Below are positions 25,431 to 37,275 of a stretch of DNA of 64,000 nucleotides, in pieces. Below the pieces are notes generated by a model. That model was not told where the DNA came from, ran no database searches, and saw only the letters and a list, made by a program, of their open reading frames with translations. The translations under genes were made by a program, and so were the position numbers. The stretch is from Marasmius tenuissimus (lineage: Eukaryota; Basidiomycota; Agaricomycetes; Agaricales; Marasmiaceae), in NCBI GenBank assembly GCA_029532415.1, contig JAQOTA010000053.1:1922001-1986000 (forward strand), in the 5' to 3' direction. The number at the start of each line of letters is the position of its first letter. The first letter of the stretch is position 1.

Positions 25431-25440
25431 TAGATAAAAG
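25400..25440 (+). promoter_or_regulatory. S4 core promoter
   Basis: GGGAAAGGAGCCCTT and GAAACAGTAGATAAAAG precede the S4 start by about 80-110 bp. S6 has GGAAAGGAGCCCTTG and GAAACAGTTTATAAAG at the same spacing, so this is a conserved TATA-type promoter. Confidence 0.5.
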
Positions 25441-25512
25441 GGAAGGCACCTCTTTCAGACCGCGGCTACAACCCACTTGCTCTACTCATCTCTTTCAAGT
25501 TGAACGCACGCG

Positions 25513-25871
25513 ATGGCTTTGTATCAACGTCTGCATCTTCTGGTCACGACCCTGTGGCTACTGGCACTACTTTCACCATCCGGTACACTTTCCAGTGTGC
25601 TACCCGCTAGCAAGACACCAAGTTTCGAGCACAAACTTCCTAACGTCGTGTCTCACGTAGAGCGCGGGTGCGGAGATCCCTTAGTAAGTGTAAACTATAA
25701 TGAACCCGGCTACTTATTACCATCTAACAACGAATAACGCTTTAGGGATGCCATGGCAGCCTATGTATCAACCCCCTCGATGATCCAGTAGGTTTTCACG
25801 CTCCGTTTGGTACCATTCACTGACAACAAGCTGCTTAGGCGAACTGTTGTCCAAGCGGAGGTTGCTCATGA
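25513..25871 (+). CDS. Small secreted cysteine-rich peptide precursor S4
   Basis: Exons 25513-25683, 25746-25787 and 25839-25871 encode 81 residues; both introns are phase 0 and the second has a CTGAC branch-site candidate. The signal peptide (MALYQRLHLLVTTLWLLALL) is followed by SPSGTLSSVLPA, then VERGCGDPL. Exon 2 is the longest of the family (GCHGSLCINPLDDP), and exon 3 ends ANCCPSGGCS. Six cysteines are in the C-terminal part. The stop is about 670 bp from the convergent R6 stop. Function unknown. Confidence 0.75.
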
Positions 25872-26539
25872 CCATGTCCTCAAGTTACCCCCGCTCGCGT
25901 CGATGATTCAAATAACGGTACAGCCACAAAGACGAGACGACATGCTGTAGACGTATAGATTATAGATTCCCATACTTGCTGATATGAGTGCGACTGTGAA
26001 CTGGATAGGCCAAGACACCTACCGACGCCTCGCTGAGAGGCCTACTTATCAGAGTTTGATGGACGTCCCGGATGAGAGCAATTTTTGATTTAAAAGTTTA
26101 AAGAACGACGGTCACCACCTAGGTGCGGCTACAACGTTATGGGGCAAAACATCTGTGACAACCACGGCCCACGTTGATGACAGAGTTAGTCAGCCCTATG
26201 GTCACCGGTGACAGTATCTTCCTTACCTCAAGCACCTCCTGCGAAGCTTTCATTCCTTGGGATGCGGGAAAAGCGAGTTTCACAGGTTCCGAAATTGACA
26301 AGGGTGTCACTTAGAAGCTCTAAAATGAAAGCCCATAGATTGTGAACACAAGCTACATAAACAAGAGATAAAAAAGCTACCTATTCTTAACATATCTGTT
26401 GCTGGAGTCAGGAGGGATAGTGGCTACGAAGTAAGTGCGTCGTGTAGTGTCTCCAAAGAACCAACGTAGCCCAATATCTGGCCCTACGTCGTACAAGTCA
26501 CAAAGCCTTGTCCTAGCTCAACCGGTCCCGGATCCCGGA
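25872..26539. other. Intergenic between convergent S4 and R6
   Basis: Holds the 3' regions of S4 and R6. No gene seen. Confidence 0.5.
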
Positions 26540-27964
26540 CTATGGGGTGTACGCAGGCGGTGATGTATTCACCACCGCCAGCTCATGATTTTGACGAAGT
26601 ACCTGAGCCTGCAACGCCCGTATCTGCTCCCGCAATTCAGACATTTCACTCTGGAGGATCCCACTGCGGCTGGTACCAGAGTCGGAGGGTGCGTAGTAAT
26701 CACCGTGGTTGCGTTTGCCCTGAGACTCCAAACTCCACCATTCTTCTCTCATCTGATCGAGTTGTTGCGATAGCCTGAGCAACGAGTTAGACTCCTTTGT
26801 AGATACACCTGACGCCGAAATTGGAGCCGGTGATTGGTCGTCGGTGCCTGATCGGAGGGCTTCCAACTCAGAGACGGTATCGCCTGCATCGTGGTAGGAA
26901 TCAAATGTGTAAGATGCCGTCCTGGTGTTCGGGAGTCTCGCTCGAAACGCAACGGGGGGGAAAGAGGTCGAAATACTGCCAGTAGAGCGAGGTTCTGGAG
27001 TATTGTCGGTCTGGTGAAGTTCGGGCGTCGTCGGACGACCCATAAACGGGATAGTGTGTTTGTCCGACCCATCGCTATGTTTGGCTACATCGTCACGCCG
27101 TTTTCTTCGGAACACAAAAAGGACTAGGAGAGCGCCAGCGATGAGAGCAAGTCCGCCAATCACACCACCAATAATGGCTCCCGTTGATGCACCCTTGGAG
27201 GGACTTCCAAGATTCGACTCGGAGGATCGAGACGGGAATGCTGCAGTCGACCCATTCCGGTTGTCTGAGGTGGTCTCATCTGGCTCTTCCACCCTGCGTG
27301 TTCAGGTCTGTTGAGTCTTAGACAGGGAAACAGGGAATGAACGACTTACGTATACATCGCATAGTCAAACGCAACATAAACATCGTAGGGATATGTCCCT
27401 GTCTCTACATTCAAGGTATGTAACCAATTTTCCAGCCCTTCTTTTCTAAACACTTCAACATTGTACTCCGCTCCTTTCTTGTCGGGTGGCTCATCCCACG
27501 CGTATGATCCTTCAAGCGACCCATTGAGGATGAAGTTGCATTCTGTGCGCGTCGTTGTGCCAGGGAGGTAGTTGCCATTTGCAAGAATGAAGTACACAGA
27601 TATACTCGTTCCTGGGACAAGGATCATCGATGATTAGCGACGCATTTGTCTAAGTCACTTGAACGAAAATACCTTGGAATGAGAAAGAAAACCCTATCGA
27701 AGTCGAATTTGTTCGGGTTCCATAGGTTGCAGCAGTGTACGTCCTATTGTATGATTGCTGCGGGTCAAATACAATGTAGCATCCTTGAGCAGTACCGCAG
27801 GTCTGATTCTTCCATACTGTGCTGTCCGTAGGGTGGTACTTGGGCCTGGAACCGGTAATGAGGCCACCGTAGGAGTCGTCGATATACCGAGTTACGGTTT
27901 TTGCGAGTGGATATGAGAGCAATATGGAGGAGAGAGCGTAGAAGAGAATTCGAGGGAGTAGCAT
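26540..27964 (-). CDS. Single-pass membrane protein R6, VTRYIDD family
   Basis: Exons 27964-27673, 27611-27350 and 27293-26540 encode 435 residues. The signal peptide (MLLPRILFYALSSILLSY) precedes KTVTRYIDDSYGGL; the motif changes GD to GG here. TCGTAQGC, TECNF and AFDYAMYT follow. The membrane helix is at about 224-247 (AIIGGVIGGLALIAGALLVLF) with RRKRR. The tail ends in MSELREQIRALQAQ, then SPPAYTP. The frame is intact and all four splice sites are canonical. Convergent with S4. Confidence 0.85.
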
Positions 27965-28406
27965 GAGACTAGAGCGATTGGATTATCACCTCCAGGTTCA
28001 GTGGGTGATCTGGTGGGTCAAGCAAAAGTGGAATGCTGTCCAGTGATGTGAAGTGACTTTGAATCACGATACTGATGCGCAGTGCCGAAACTCTGCATCC
28101 GAGGTGTGAATGAGGACGTATGAGGCTGTATGAGGGAGCTCCAGCTCATTGATGCCAGATAGACAGCCCGGTGAACGATTGGTATCAGAGCCTTAGTTCA
28201 ACTTGAGGGTATGAATAAACTGCGTGTCGGAGATTGAGATTGGAACGTACCTTGATCCTTGAAAAAGCCAAATTAAACCCTATATATCCGTCTAATACGT
28301 CCCTTTACGAAGGCTGCAGTCAACAAGGAATCGAGGATTGCAATCTGACGGTGTCTCCAGATTTTATCCGGGTCTGATCATAAACGTTCCTTCGCATGAA
28401 CGAGAG

Positions 28407-28444
28407 TTGACGCGTGCCAAGCCACGGTTTTCTACGCTTTGACC
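28407..28444 (-). promoter_or_regulatory. Partial conserved upstream block of R6
   Basis: On the minus strand GGTCAAAGCGTAGAAAA and TTGGCACGCGTCAA match the left part of the block before R2; the TTTAGGGCC part is missing. It is about 440-480 bp before the R6 start. Confidence 0.4.
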
Positions 28445-29075
28445 CGATCGACGTTGTTCTTTGTCAGAGCGAGAATGTCATCGAGAGAAATTTCCCAAAA
28501 TTTCCTAAACCGACCGGGGCCGTTCCTCTCTTCCTTCTCGCGCCGATACCCGTATGAAGGGTTTTCCGCCAGCTAATCACATCAAGACTCAGGTCGACCC
28601 ACAACTTCACAACACCGTGACTTCGCCTGCGCACGTACATCAACTTTCAGTGTTCACCTTGCAATTTTTGTCGAGACTGGTGCTTTCACAGGTTGGGATG
28701 CCGTTGAAAGCCGCCATCATACATCGGACGGGTCCGTGATGAGCAATTAAATCTCCAGAAATGCAACCCACTGATCTGAGAGCGACGCACCCGTTAACGC
28801 ACCCGCATTGTCGTCTTATCCTTATATATGAAGTGCTAATAAAAGGTGAATACTTTTTCGGGTTTCCATCACGCTAATATTATTGTGACATGATCAACAG
28901 CTTGAAAAAGGTTGCTGCACCGGCTACCAGGCCGCCTGGCCTAACCTGATGTTGGCTTAATGGGCGGGAGAGTCTGGGGCAATCGAGACGGTTTATCAAG
29001 AGAATGGTGCCACTGCGAGACCTCCAGCAGTCATTACCCACCCTTTTCTTCAGCTCGACTCTTTGAACCCACACA
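28445..29075. other. Intergenic between divergent R6 and S5
   Basis: Contains the upstream region of S5: GTGAATACTTTTTC near 28849, matching GTGAATACTTTTCC before S6, and GAGACGGTTTATCAAG at 28985-29000. No gene seen. Confidence 0.5.
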
Positions 29076-29418
29076 ATGGTGTTAAATACACGTCTGCATC
29101 TGCTGGCAACTACCCTGTGGCTACTGGCACTACTCTCACCATCTGGTACACTTTCCAGTGTGGTGCCCGCCAACTTGGCACGAAGTTTCGAGGATAAGCA
29201 TTCAAACAACGTAGAGCGCGGATGCCTAGACTCCCTTTACGGAGTAAGCATAAACCTTGATAATCCTGTCTAGCAATTGTTCTTTAACAAAAAATTGTGT
29301 TGTAGAGTTGTTGTGTCGACCCCTTCAGTGAACCAGTAAGATCTCACCTTCCGTTCGGAATGCCGGCCACTAAAAAGTTGCTCAGGGGGGATGTTGTCCT
29401 GCTGGTGGTTGTTCATGA
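29076..29418 (+). CDS. Small secreted cysteine-rich peptide precursor S5
   Basis: Exons 29076-29243, 29306-29335 and 29386-29418 encode 76 residues with phase-0 introns. The signal peptide (MVLNTRLHLLATTLWLLALL) precedes SPSGTLSSVVPANLARSFED, and the first cysteine is in VERGCLD. Exon 2 encodes SCCVDPFSEP, with the two cysteines adjacent rather than spaced; exon 3 encodes GGCCPAGGCS. Six cysteines in total. The stop is about 250 bp from the convergent R7 stop. Confidence 0.75.
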
Positions 29419-29670
29419 CCAAGACTCCTTGCCCCTCATTTGCTCTGAGTGCTATCAACAAACGTCAGGATACTGCAGCCTCAAAACACGGCGAGAGTGA
29501 GATGAGGTGCAGAGGTCGAGCATAGTAATACAATGGATTGTAGTTTCCCGTGGGCAGTAGTTGCGAATACACATGCAATACTGACCTTGTGAAGTCCAGA
29601 TATCAACAAACGCGACCCATCTTTCCACTGAGAGCCCCGTCTACGCTTTATGTGCGTCCCCAGTCTCAGA

Positions 29671-30862
29671 CTACGGTGTATAGGTGGGCGGCGATGACTC
29701 GACCATTGCCAGCTGATGTTCCTGACAAAGGATCGAGTGCGTCTGCAGCTCCCGTATCTGTTCCCTCAACTCAACCAGTTCACTGTTTCCACTTTGCGGG
29801 GCAACAGAGCCAGGGTGTGCAAAGTAACCACCGTCGTTATGTCTATCCCGAGCCTTCAAACCGGATAATGAGTCTTTCATCCGATGGAGCTGTTGTTGTT
29901 GTGATAGTGACTGTGAGGCTGATGCCCCCTGAGCTAGCCCTGGTGATCGACCAAAAGCTGGAGGTTTGGCGGTCTGGTATAGATTGGATGTCTCTAGACG
30001 AGACATAAATGGGATAGCACGTATGGACCCATCGTCATATTTGGCAACACCGTTTAGTCGTTTTCGGCACACGAAAAAAACCAAGAGAGCGCCTCCAATG
30101 AGGGCAAGACCGCCGATTGTACCACCAACAATGATTCCCGTTGATGCGCCCTTGAGTGAATCCGTCCCGTCAAGATTTTCCCCATCTGGGTCTTCTACTC
30201 TGCGCGCGTTTACAATCGGTCGGTCTTTGGCAAAGAGACGGGAAATGAACGACTCACGTATAAGTCGCATAGTCAAATGCGATGTAAACCTCGTGGGTCT
30301 TCTTCCCCGTCTCCACACTCAAGGTATGTGACCGATTCTCCAGCCCTTCTTTTCTGAACACTTCAACGTTATACGCCGGTCCTTTCCTGTCAAGTCCATC
30401 CCACGAATAAGAATTTTCAAGTGATCCGTCCAGGATGAAGTTACATTCCGTGCGTGTAGTGGTATTGGGTCCGTAGTCGTCATTTGCGAGGATGAAATAT
30501 ACAGACACACTTGTCCCTATAGATATGAACGATGGGCTGCGCGTCTGCGTAAGAGACTCGAACAAAATACCTTGGAACCGTAAAGACAAGCCCATGTTAG
30601 ACATATCCGTTCGATAGGTTGCTGCAGTGTACGTTTCATTGTGTGATTTTAGTGGGTTGAATCCAATACGACATCCTTGAATAGTACCGCAGCTTTGATC
30701 CTGCCATATGCTGCTTCCTACGGGGTAGTACTTGGGCTTGAAACCAGTTACGAGGTCGCCGTAATAATCGTCAATGTAGCGAGTCATGGTCTTTGCGAAT
30801 GAAGTGGGATGTAATGAGAGTAAGGAAGAGAGCGCGCAGAGGAGAATTCGAAGGGATACCAT
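29671..30862 (-). CDS. Single-pass membrane protein R7, VTRYIDD family
   Basis: Exons 30862-30571, 30516-30258 and 30199-29671 encode 359 residues, the shortest tail among helix-bearing members. The signal peptide (MVSLRILLCALSSLLSL) precedes KTMTRYIDDYYGDL. SCGTIQGC, TECNF and AFDYATYT are kept. The membrane helix is at about 206-229 (IIVGGTIGGLALIGGALLVFF) with CRKR. The tail ends in LVELREQIRELQTH and SPPTYTP. Intron 1 is 54 nt, a multiple of three and free of stops, so an unspliced form would add 18 residues between the two halves of the ectodomain. Convergent with S5. Confidence 0.83.
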
Positions 30863-31298
30863 TGAGCTAAAGTGATGTCGAATTGTCGGCTTGTGAACGC
30901 TGGGGATGGTTGCTCAACTTGGAGCAGAGGTCTGGGATGCTGTCGTCTTATCTAGCAAATACAAAGTACCTTGATTGTCATGATACTTCGTATGTAAACT
31001 CGAAAACTAGCCACTGGGACATGGACGAGGATTGAATAAGGATGCCTAGGCTGTACGATGGAAACCAGAGCTTGCTTGGCACACTGCCGGATGGATCTGG
31101 GGACTAGTGATAGAGCCGCACCTCAGCGCTCAGCGCTAGAGGTCAACTTGTGAGTGAAGCGTCCGTCATGGACTGAGTTAGGACCTACTTAGGAAGCTGA
31201 ATCAAGCCCCCACATCATTCATATCCATTCGCCAAGTCGCTATAGTGTACTTCGCATTGTGTGATGGTTTCGATTGAGGTCGAGAGAGGTTGAGAGCG

Positions 31299-31336
31299 TC
31301 TCAACTGGCCCTAAATCAGAATAATGCGTGCCAAGC
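31299..31336 (-). promoter_or_regulatory. Conserved upstream block of R7
   Basis: On the minus strand GGCACGCATTATTCTGA and TTTAGGGCCAGTTGAGAC lie about 450 bp before the R7 start. Confidence 0.45.
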
Positions 31337-32014
31337 TGAAGCTGTGCCAACTAAGGTACGCTGGAAAAATTTGACGTAAGCCCCTTATAGGTCCTTCAGA
31401 CTCCTTCTGGGTCCCCCTGTTCCTCAACTCTGAATCCACCTTCAATCTTTCAGTCACTCACTTTGCATGCCGACACCAATGTAAATCCAATATTCAGTAC
31501 TACTCAACTTGGGAACCACAGTGGGGACACGCGCCATGAATGCGATGCCAGGTTTTCTAGATTAGCTGAGGTGGTTAAATTCCATCCCCTTCCCCCCATG
31601 ATTCGGACTGGGTGATTGTAAGTGAGTGCTCTAGGGCTATTCATCAACCCCGTGCTAATCAGAAACCGAAACCAGGCACTGAAAATGCCACTCAATTCAC
31701 CTTCACTGCATATGACTGATGGCAATCATGTAACTGTCAACCTGAACGCACACTACTCCCACTGCTCCGACCTCTTCTGGCCTCTTCGTGGAAGAGTTTT
31801 CTGTCTATATGGTCTTTCTATCTGCTAATTTAGAAACCCTACCCGTTAAACTCTTTGTTGCGGTTGTCATCAACACCAACTTCACCCCAATCGAAACCGT
31901 CCAGCCAGAACCAAACTTATGAGTTCGCAAAGGCCCTCCAGCACCCAATTAGCTTTGTACAGCTCTTATACACACCCCATGCAACAATGGAGCAAGCTAA
32001 CGCGGCTATTCAGC
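31337..32014. repeat. Dispersed duplicated block X, first copy
   Basis: About 31390-31830 resembles 48371-49130 and parts of 42.5-43.3 kb; the order of anchors (CTCAACTCTGAATCC, CATGCCGACACCA, GAAACCGAAACCAG) is kept. On the minus strand, EGELSGIFSAWFRF here matches GEGELDDMFDVWFRF in the second copy, so the block contains a decayed gene. Family not recognised. Confidence 0.5.
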
Positions 32015-32752
32015 CATTCTGTTACATCCATGCATCTTACCCTGGTCTATCTCACCTAGTCACATCACACTTGGCTAGTCACATCACCTCCAGGCCCATT
32101 CTGAGTATTTCTGGGTGTTTCTGGACTATTATTCTAGTCCATCCCAACACTATTCCATCCCCAGCACTCAACCTTCACTTCTGCGGTTCAGTCTCTCACA
32201 CCAAGTCCATCCCTGGAACCTCCGCCATTTCCGCTTCCGCTTCCGGGACTCTTTCACCTTTCATTCTGACTTGTTCTGACTTACTTATCTCCGACTTCCG
32301 AGATATTCCCACGCTCACTTATTCTAGTCATATCTTCATTCCATCACGCACATATTCATTTCCAGTTCATTTCCCTTCCGGTACATTTCTCCCCGGGTTT
32401 GACTTCCATATGATACATCAACATTTCCTGCACTTGACTCACTTATCATTCATTCATTTACTATAACCCTATATAAGCTCTATACTTCTATCCTGTATCT
32501 TAAGACTCGAAATCAACCAGAATCACCCTGGATCAACCAGGACTCACCTGGATACTTCTCAATCATGTCTTTCATTCTCTCTCGCAACTTGTCCTCTTAG
32601 TCTAGTAGAAGGACAGCTCAGTTCATGGTGCTGTTGGCGAAACCTTCAGCTACTGTCTGCTCTAGATCTGTTGCTCCCACACTCCTTCATCTTATCTCTT
32701 TCCTATCCATCTATCCGACAGCATATAAAATCCCATATCTTATCTTATCCCT

Positions 32753-33073
32753 TGATGAGCCGGCATGATGCCTAGCGCAGAGGACTACAACATGGCTACA
32801 CTACTACTTACCAGAGAGGAGTTTAGAGAGGTAGAGGCGAGACGTAGAAGCTCAAGCACACTGTAGATTCAGGTAGAGAACTACAAGCTTATATACATGA
32901 AGATACAATAGAGTTACCATATAGAGACGACAATAGAAATTGTACATATGAGCATAGTGAACAATGAATAATAGAACAATAGCGAATGCATTGTCCCGCA
33001 TAATACAATGACGGGAAGTATGAACCGGGACTTCGGATATACCGGGATCTAATTATAGTCCATGGATTCAACA
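32753..33073 (-). repeat. copia-1 3' LTR
   Basis: It begins TGATGAGCCGGC and ends GGATTCAACA on the plus strand, 321 bp. It differs from the 5' LTR at five positions, all transitions at CpG sites. Confidence 0.95.
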
Positions 33074-33259
33074 CACCCCCTCGCTAAGTGCAGCTGAAAA
33101 GCGCATCTGAGCGAATCAAGTGGACGAATAGAATTCAAGTCCAAGGTGATCTCTGAACTGTAAGAACTTCTCATGTCCGAGATTCTTCGTAAACATGTCT
33201 GCGGGATTATAGACTCCTTCAATAAAGAAGAACTCGACTTTGCCATCTTCAACACACAA

Positions 33260-36200
33260 TCAAATGTAATGATATCGAATATCGATGTGCTTGGTTCGGC
33301 GTTCTTGAACCGGATTAGATGCAATGAAGATAGAGCCTTGATTGTCTCCGCAGACTGGAATAGGACCTAAGTCAATTCCAAGTTCAGAGAGTAGCGATCT
33401 TATCCAGGAAGCTTGATGACTGCAATCCGACAGTGCCATATACTCAGCCTCAGTGGAAGAAAGAGCTACAGTCTTCTGGGTGTGTGATTGCCACGAGAAG
33501 ATGCCGGCTGCTAACTTGAAGAAGTAGCCAGTGATTGAACGGCGTTTGATAGGATCGGCAGCCCAATCCGAGTCTGTGAACGCAAGAAGACCTCCATCAG
33601 AGTCACCATTGTAGACGAGTGAATAATCTGATGTGCCAGCTAGATAGCGGCAGATATACAGAGCTTTATTGAGGTGTTCCTTCGTTGGATTAGAAGAGAA
33701 CTGGGAAAGCTTCGTAACTGCATAGGCAATATCAGGACGTGTACCCAGCATAATATACAGAAGCGACCCAATCACAGACTGGAATCAGCAGCGAATGGCA
33801 GGATTGACTGGACCATTGTTGGGAGTTGGCACATAGCCAGCAGGTAAGGGCATAGGAGCACCTTTTGCATTCTGCATCCCGAAACGTTCAAGGACTTTCT
33901 TCAGATAATCCTTCTGGTCAATCATGATCTTATTGCCTTCACGACGAATGCTCATGCGGAGAAACTCGCTAGCATCGCCCATATCGCAGCATTCCCATCG
34001 AGCCATGAACTCGGCTTTCTTCTTATCAACAAAAGCTTTGTTAGGACCCTGTCATGAAGTGCTGAGCGTCTATCGGAGACGGCGGAGGCAGAGTGTGGTG
34101 GTAGCAAGCTAGGAGAGGAGCAGCGGGCTCGACTCAGGCAGAGATAAGGCAGAACTGGTCCCAACGACAAGTTAGATCTATTGTAGAGAAGGAAAGAAAA
34201 GGAAACTGTACTACTCACCTGGTCCCAACAACAAGAGGTCAAGATGAGGGACCAGGTGAAGACTAGCTAGCTTATATACTTATCCTACAGTCAGAGCTGG
34301 AGTCGGAGTGGCTACCTATGAGTCGTGTATGAGTAAGTATGAGTCAAAGATGAATAAGGAATGAGTCGATATGAGATAATGGGATGGCTGCGCGATGTGG
34401 GTTAAAGCTGCGCGATGGTGGGTTAAGAAAGGGAATTGTGAGAAATAAGGATGTATAGTAAGTGACTGTGAGAAAAGAACATGTGATAATCATGTGAGCA
34501 AATGGTGGAGGGAAAAGTGGCATCTTCATGACAGACCCGTGAAGAGTGCATTGTCAATGTATATGATTGCATACACAACTTCACCACTCTTCGGATCTTT
34601 GCAGATGAAGAGTCCAGCATCGGAAGTCAGGCGTTTGAAGCCTAGTACTTCCATAGACGAGCTGAGGGTTTGCCACCACTCAAGGGCAGCTTGCTTCAGT
34701 CCATATAATGCTCGACGCAGGTGTAGTACCTTACGTTCTTGGCCCTTGACTTTGAAGCCTTCAGGTTGTTCTATGTAAATCTCCTCAACAAGATCGCCAT
34801 AAAGGAAGGCGTTCTTAACATCAACAGAAGTGATGTACCAGTTCTTGAGAGCTGTGAGAGCAAGCATCATACGAACAGTCTCATAACGAACAACTGGTGA
34901 GAAGATTTCATTGAAGTCTACACCTTCGACCTGAGAGAAACCTTTGGCGACAAGTCTAGCTTTCTTGCAACCATTTGACTTAACGTTGAAGACCCATCTA
35001 TTTCTGATGGCTTTGCAACCTTTAGGCAAGTCACAGAGTTCGAAGACCTTGCGCTTACGAAGTGCCTCAAGTTCTTCGTGGCAAGCATTCTTCCATTCCT
35101 TCTGTTGCTCAACAGGCAACTTTAGAATATCGCGGAGTGTCCACTCTCTGATGTTAGAGAAATCAGGAGTATCGGACGTTGGAAGCGAATCGTGAACTGG
35201 AACGGCATTGTTCAACAGGTAAATCACGAATCCTACTCCCCCTTCTTGGGTCAGTCTTTCGACTACGCTTTCTTCCTCATGCGACTCAGTGCTTCCACTG
35301 GGTTCTGGGGCAGGCGGAGGCGGAAGTGGACCAGGAATCCCCTTTTTACCACCTTTGCCTTTCCTAGATCGTGAAGAGCTAGGACGATCAACTGGATGTG
35401 ACTGTTCTTTGTCTCCAGTGACGTTTCTCCAAGTATTCTTATTCTCTAAGTTGCGAATAATGTCTGAGGGTTTATTTGGGTTCTGCTTTTCCCCAAATAT
35501 ATTACCAGGTTGCGTTGTACCCTTCCGCTGCCTCGAAGACCGGCGTGGACCATCCGCTGCTGGTGCAGGCGGAGGAACGGCGGGTTTGCCTGGAGGCATC
35601 GGAGGACCAGATTGAGGGAGTGGCACACCCCCTGGTGCAGGGCCACCTGCAGGTTTGTCAACCTGAGGTTCTGATCTCTTAGAAGGTTCAGAGCGACGTC
35701 TGAGATCTGGTAATGGAGTATCAAAACCGTCATCATCAGAGTCTTCATCTTCCGAAGGAATGTTGGGATTTTCACCCAAAGTAAATGGTTCACTACCAAC
35801 AGGTGTGAAGCCACAAGTTTTGGCATCAGGACACTTATTGTATAGAGTCTCATCGAATAGTGCAGTGCTACCTTTGAATACAGAATTATTACTTCGCATG
35901 AACAGGAAGCCTTTCATTCCATCCTGGTAACCGATGAAAGTCATCAACTCACTACAAGGAGCAAGCTTATTCTTCCTACAATCTTCAGGAATGAAGACGT
36001 AGGCTGCACAACCCATAACTCGGAGATGTGAAACATCAGGTGCTTCGCCGTAAAGCATTTCAAACGGAGTTCGCCAGCTCAATTGTTGCACAGGAGTGCG
36101 ATTGTAGAGGTGGACGGCGTGCACATGGCAGAATTCCCACCAGGACTGAGGCATACAGGCTTCAAAGCGAAGAGCTTCAGCCTTCTCATGAATAGTTCTG

Positions 36201-37195
36201 TTGAATTGTTCAGCATGACCGTTTTGTTGTGGTGTATACGGTATGCTTTGATCCCTTTGGATCCCATACTCTTTCAGTACTGCATCGAACTTATCTCCTT
36301 TGTACTCTCCCCCTTCATCGGACATCCAGGTCTTAACAACAGCATTGAATTGTGTCTTGACCATAGTAAGGAAGTCCCTCAAAGCGGGCACTGCCTCGTC
36401 TTTCGTCTTGAGCTTGGAGGTCCAAATGTAGGACGTGCAGTCATCGAGAAAAGAGATGTAGTACTTGTACCGGTGATACGGTTCTGCCAGGTACGACTTC
36501 AAATCCGAATGTATGCGTTCAAATGGTTTAGAAGCCCTTGTTGTAGAGTTGGGGAACGATTTCTCATGCATCTTGCCTTCAGCACAACCACGACACAAAG
36601 GTGTCTTCTTAGTAGGCATCTTAAGGTCAAGTGGGAAACCTTGCGTATGTTTCCGAGCTTTGTTCAGGGCTTTATCCGATGGATGCCCAAAGCGTCTGTG
36701 CTCAATATTGTAGTCGACGTTATAAACGATCGACTTGGCCATTAAAGACTCAGCAGATGCTTTCCACGAGTGAACCCAATAAATGGTTTGACCAGGCATA
36801 TGAGGGTAGGAAACAAGCGACTGTCGTCGCTGTGATGAGTAGAAGGCTAACTTCTTTGCATTTCCACGAATAGATAGACCATCTTGAAGGAACTCTCCCA
36901 TTGATAGTAGACGTATATCCAATTGAGGTATGTAATAGACAGGATAGAGACGCGAAACATGCTCAGTAAGTTTCCCGTCATGTCCTTCAACATTATGCTT
37001 AATGAAGACAGTGCCTTTACCCTTGATCTGTATAGGGTTGCCCTTATTCGCAGTATTTACGATAGGACCATCAAGCGATTCATATTCAGCGAAATCATTC
37101 AAATCATTCGTGAAATGAGAGGAGGCACCAGAATCAAGGAGCCAACCCTGTGTGTTGTTCACACTTTTCTTTCCCTTACATTGAGTACACCCCAC
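33260..37195 (-). pseudogene. pol: copia-1 pol (protease, integrase, RT, RNase H), interrupted
   Basis: The reading frame from 37195 contains the aspartic protease motif WLLDSGASSHF (about residue 20), a pre-integrase zinc region (CRGCAEGKMH), the integrase core with DEGGEYKGD and NGHAEQFNRT, and RT with RWVFNVKSNG, DVKNAFLYGDL and YIDNALF. The catalytic YxDD is YIDN, an Asp-to-Asn change. After the solo LTR at 34050-34533 the frame resumes (FLRMSIRREG) and stops at a TGA near 33787. It then continues with IGSLLYIMLGTRPDIAYAV and STEAEYMALSD (RNase H), to a second TGA at 33260. Both TGA codons sit where an Arg CGA is expected. The last 50 codons (PADMFTKNLG) lie beyond the second stop. Confidence 0.92.
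34045..34538. mobile_element. Solo LTR, family B, inside copia-1 RT
   Basis: 484 bp (34050-34533) with perfect 10-bp inverted ends TGTCATGAAG and CTTCATGACA, flanked by GACCC on both sides (34045-34049, 34534-34538). It has no coding capacity. TG/CA ends and a 5-bp duplication identify a solo LTR or a TRIM-like element. Confidence 0.9.
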
Positions 37196-37275
37196 GAAGT
37201 GGGAACTGATTGCATGACAATATGTTACAAGTGATTCCAGATCACTACTACTACTGCGCGAACTACTGATACCAA

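Noticed and set aside
31855..32466. Plus-strand ORF of 203 codons
   Set aside because: Most of it lies inside the family-A solo LTR, is low in complexity, and copies of the LTR do not preserve it as a frame.
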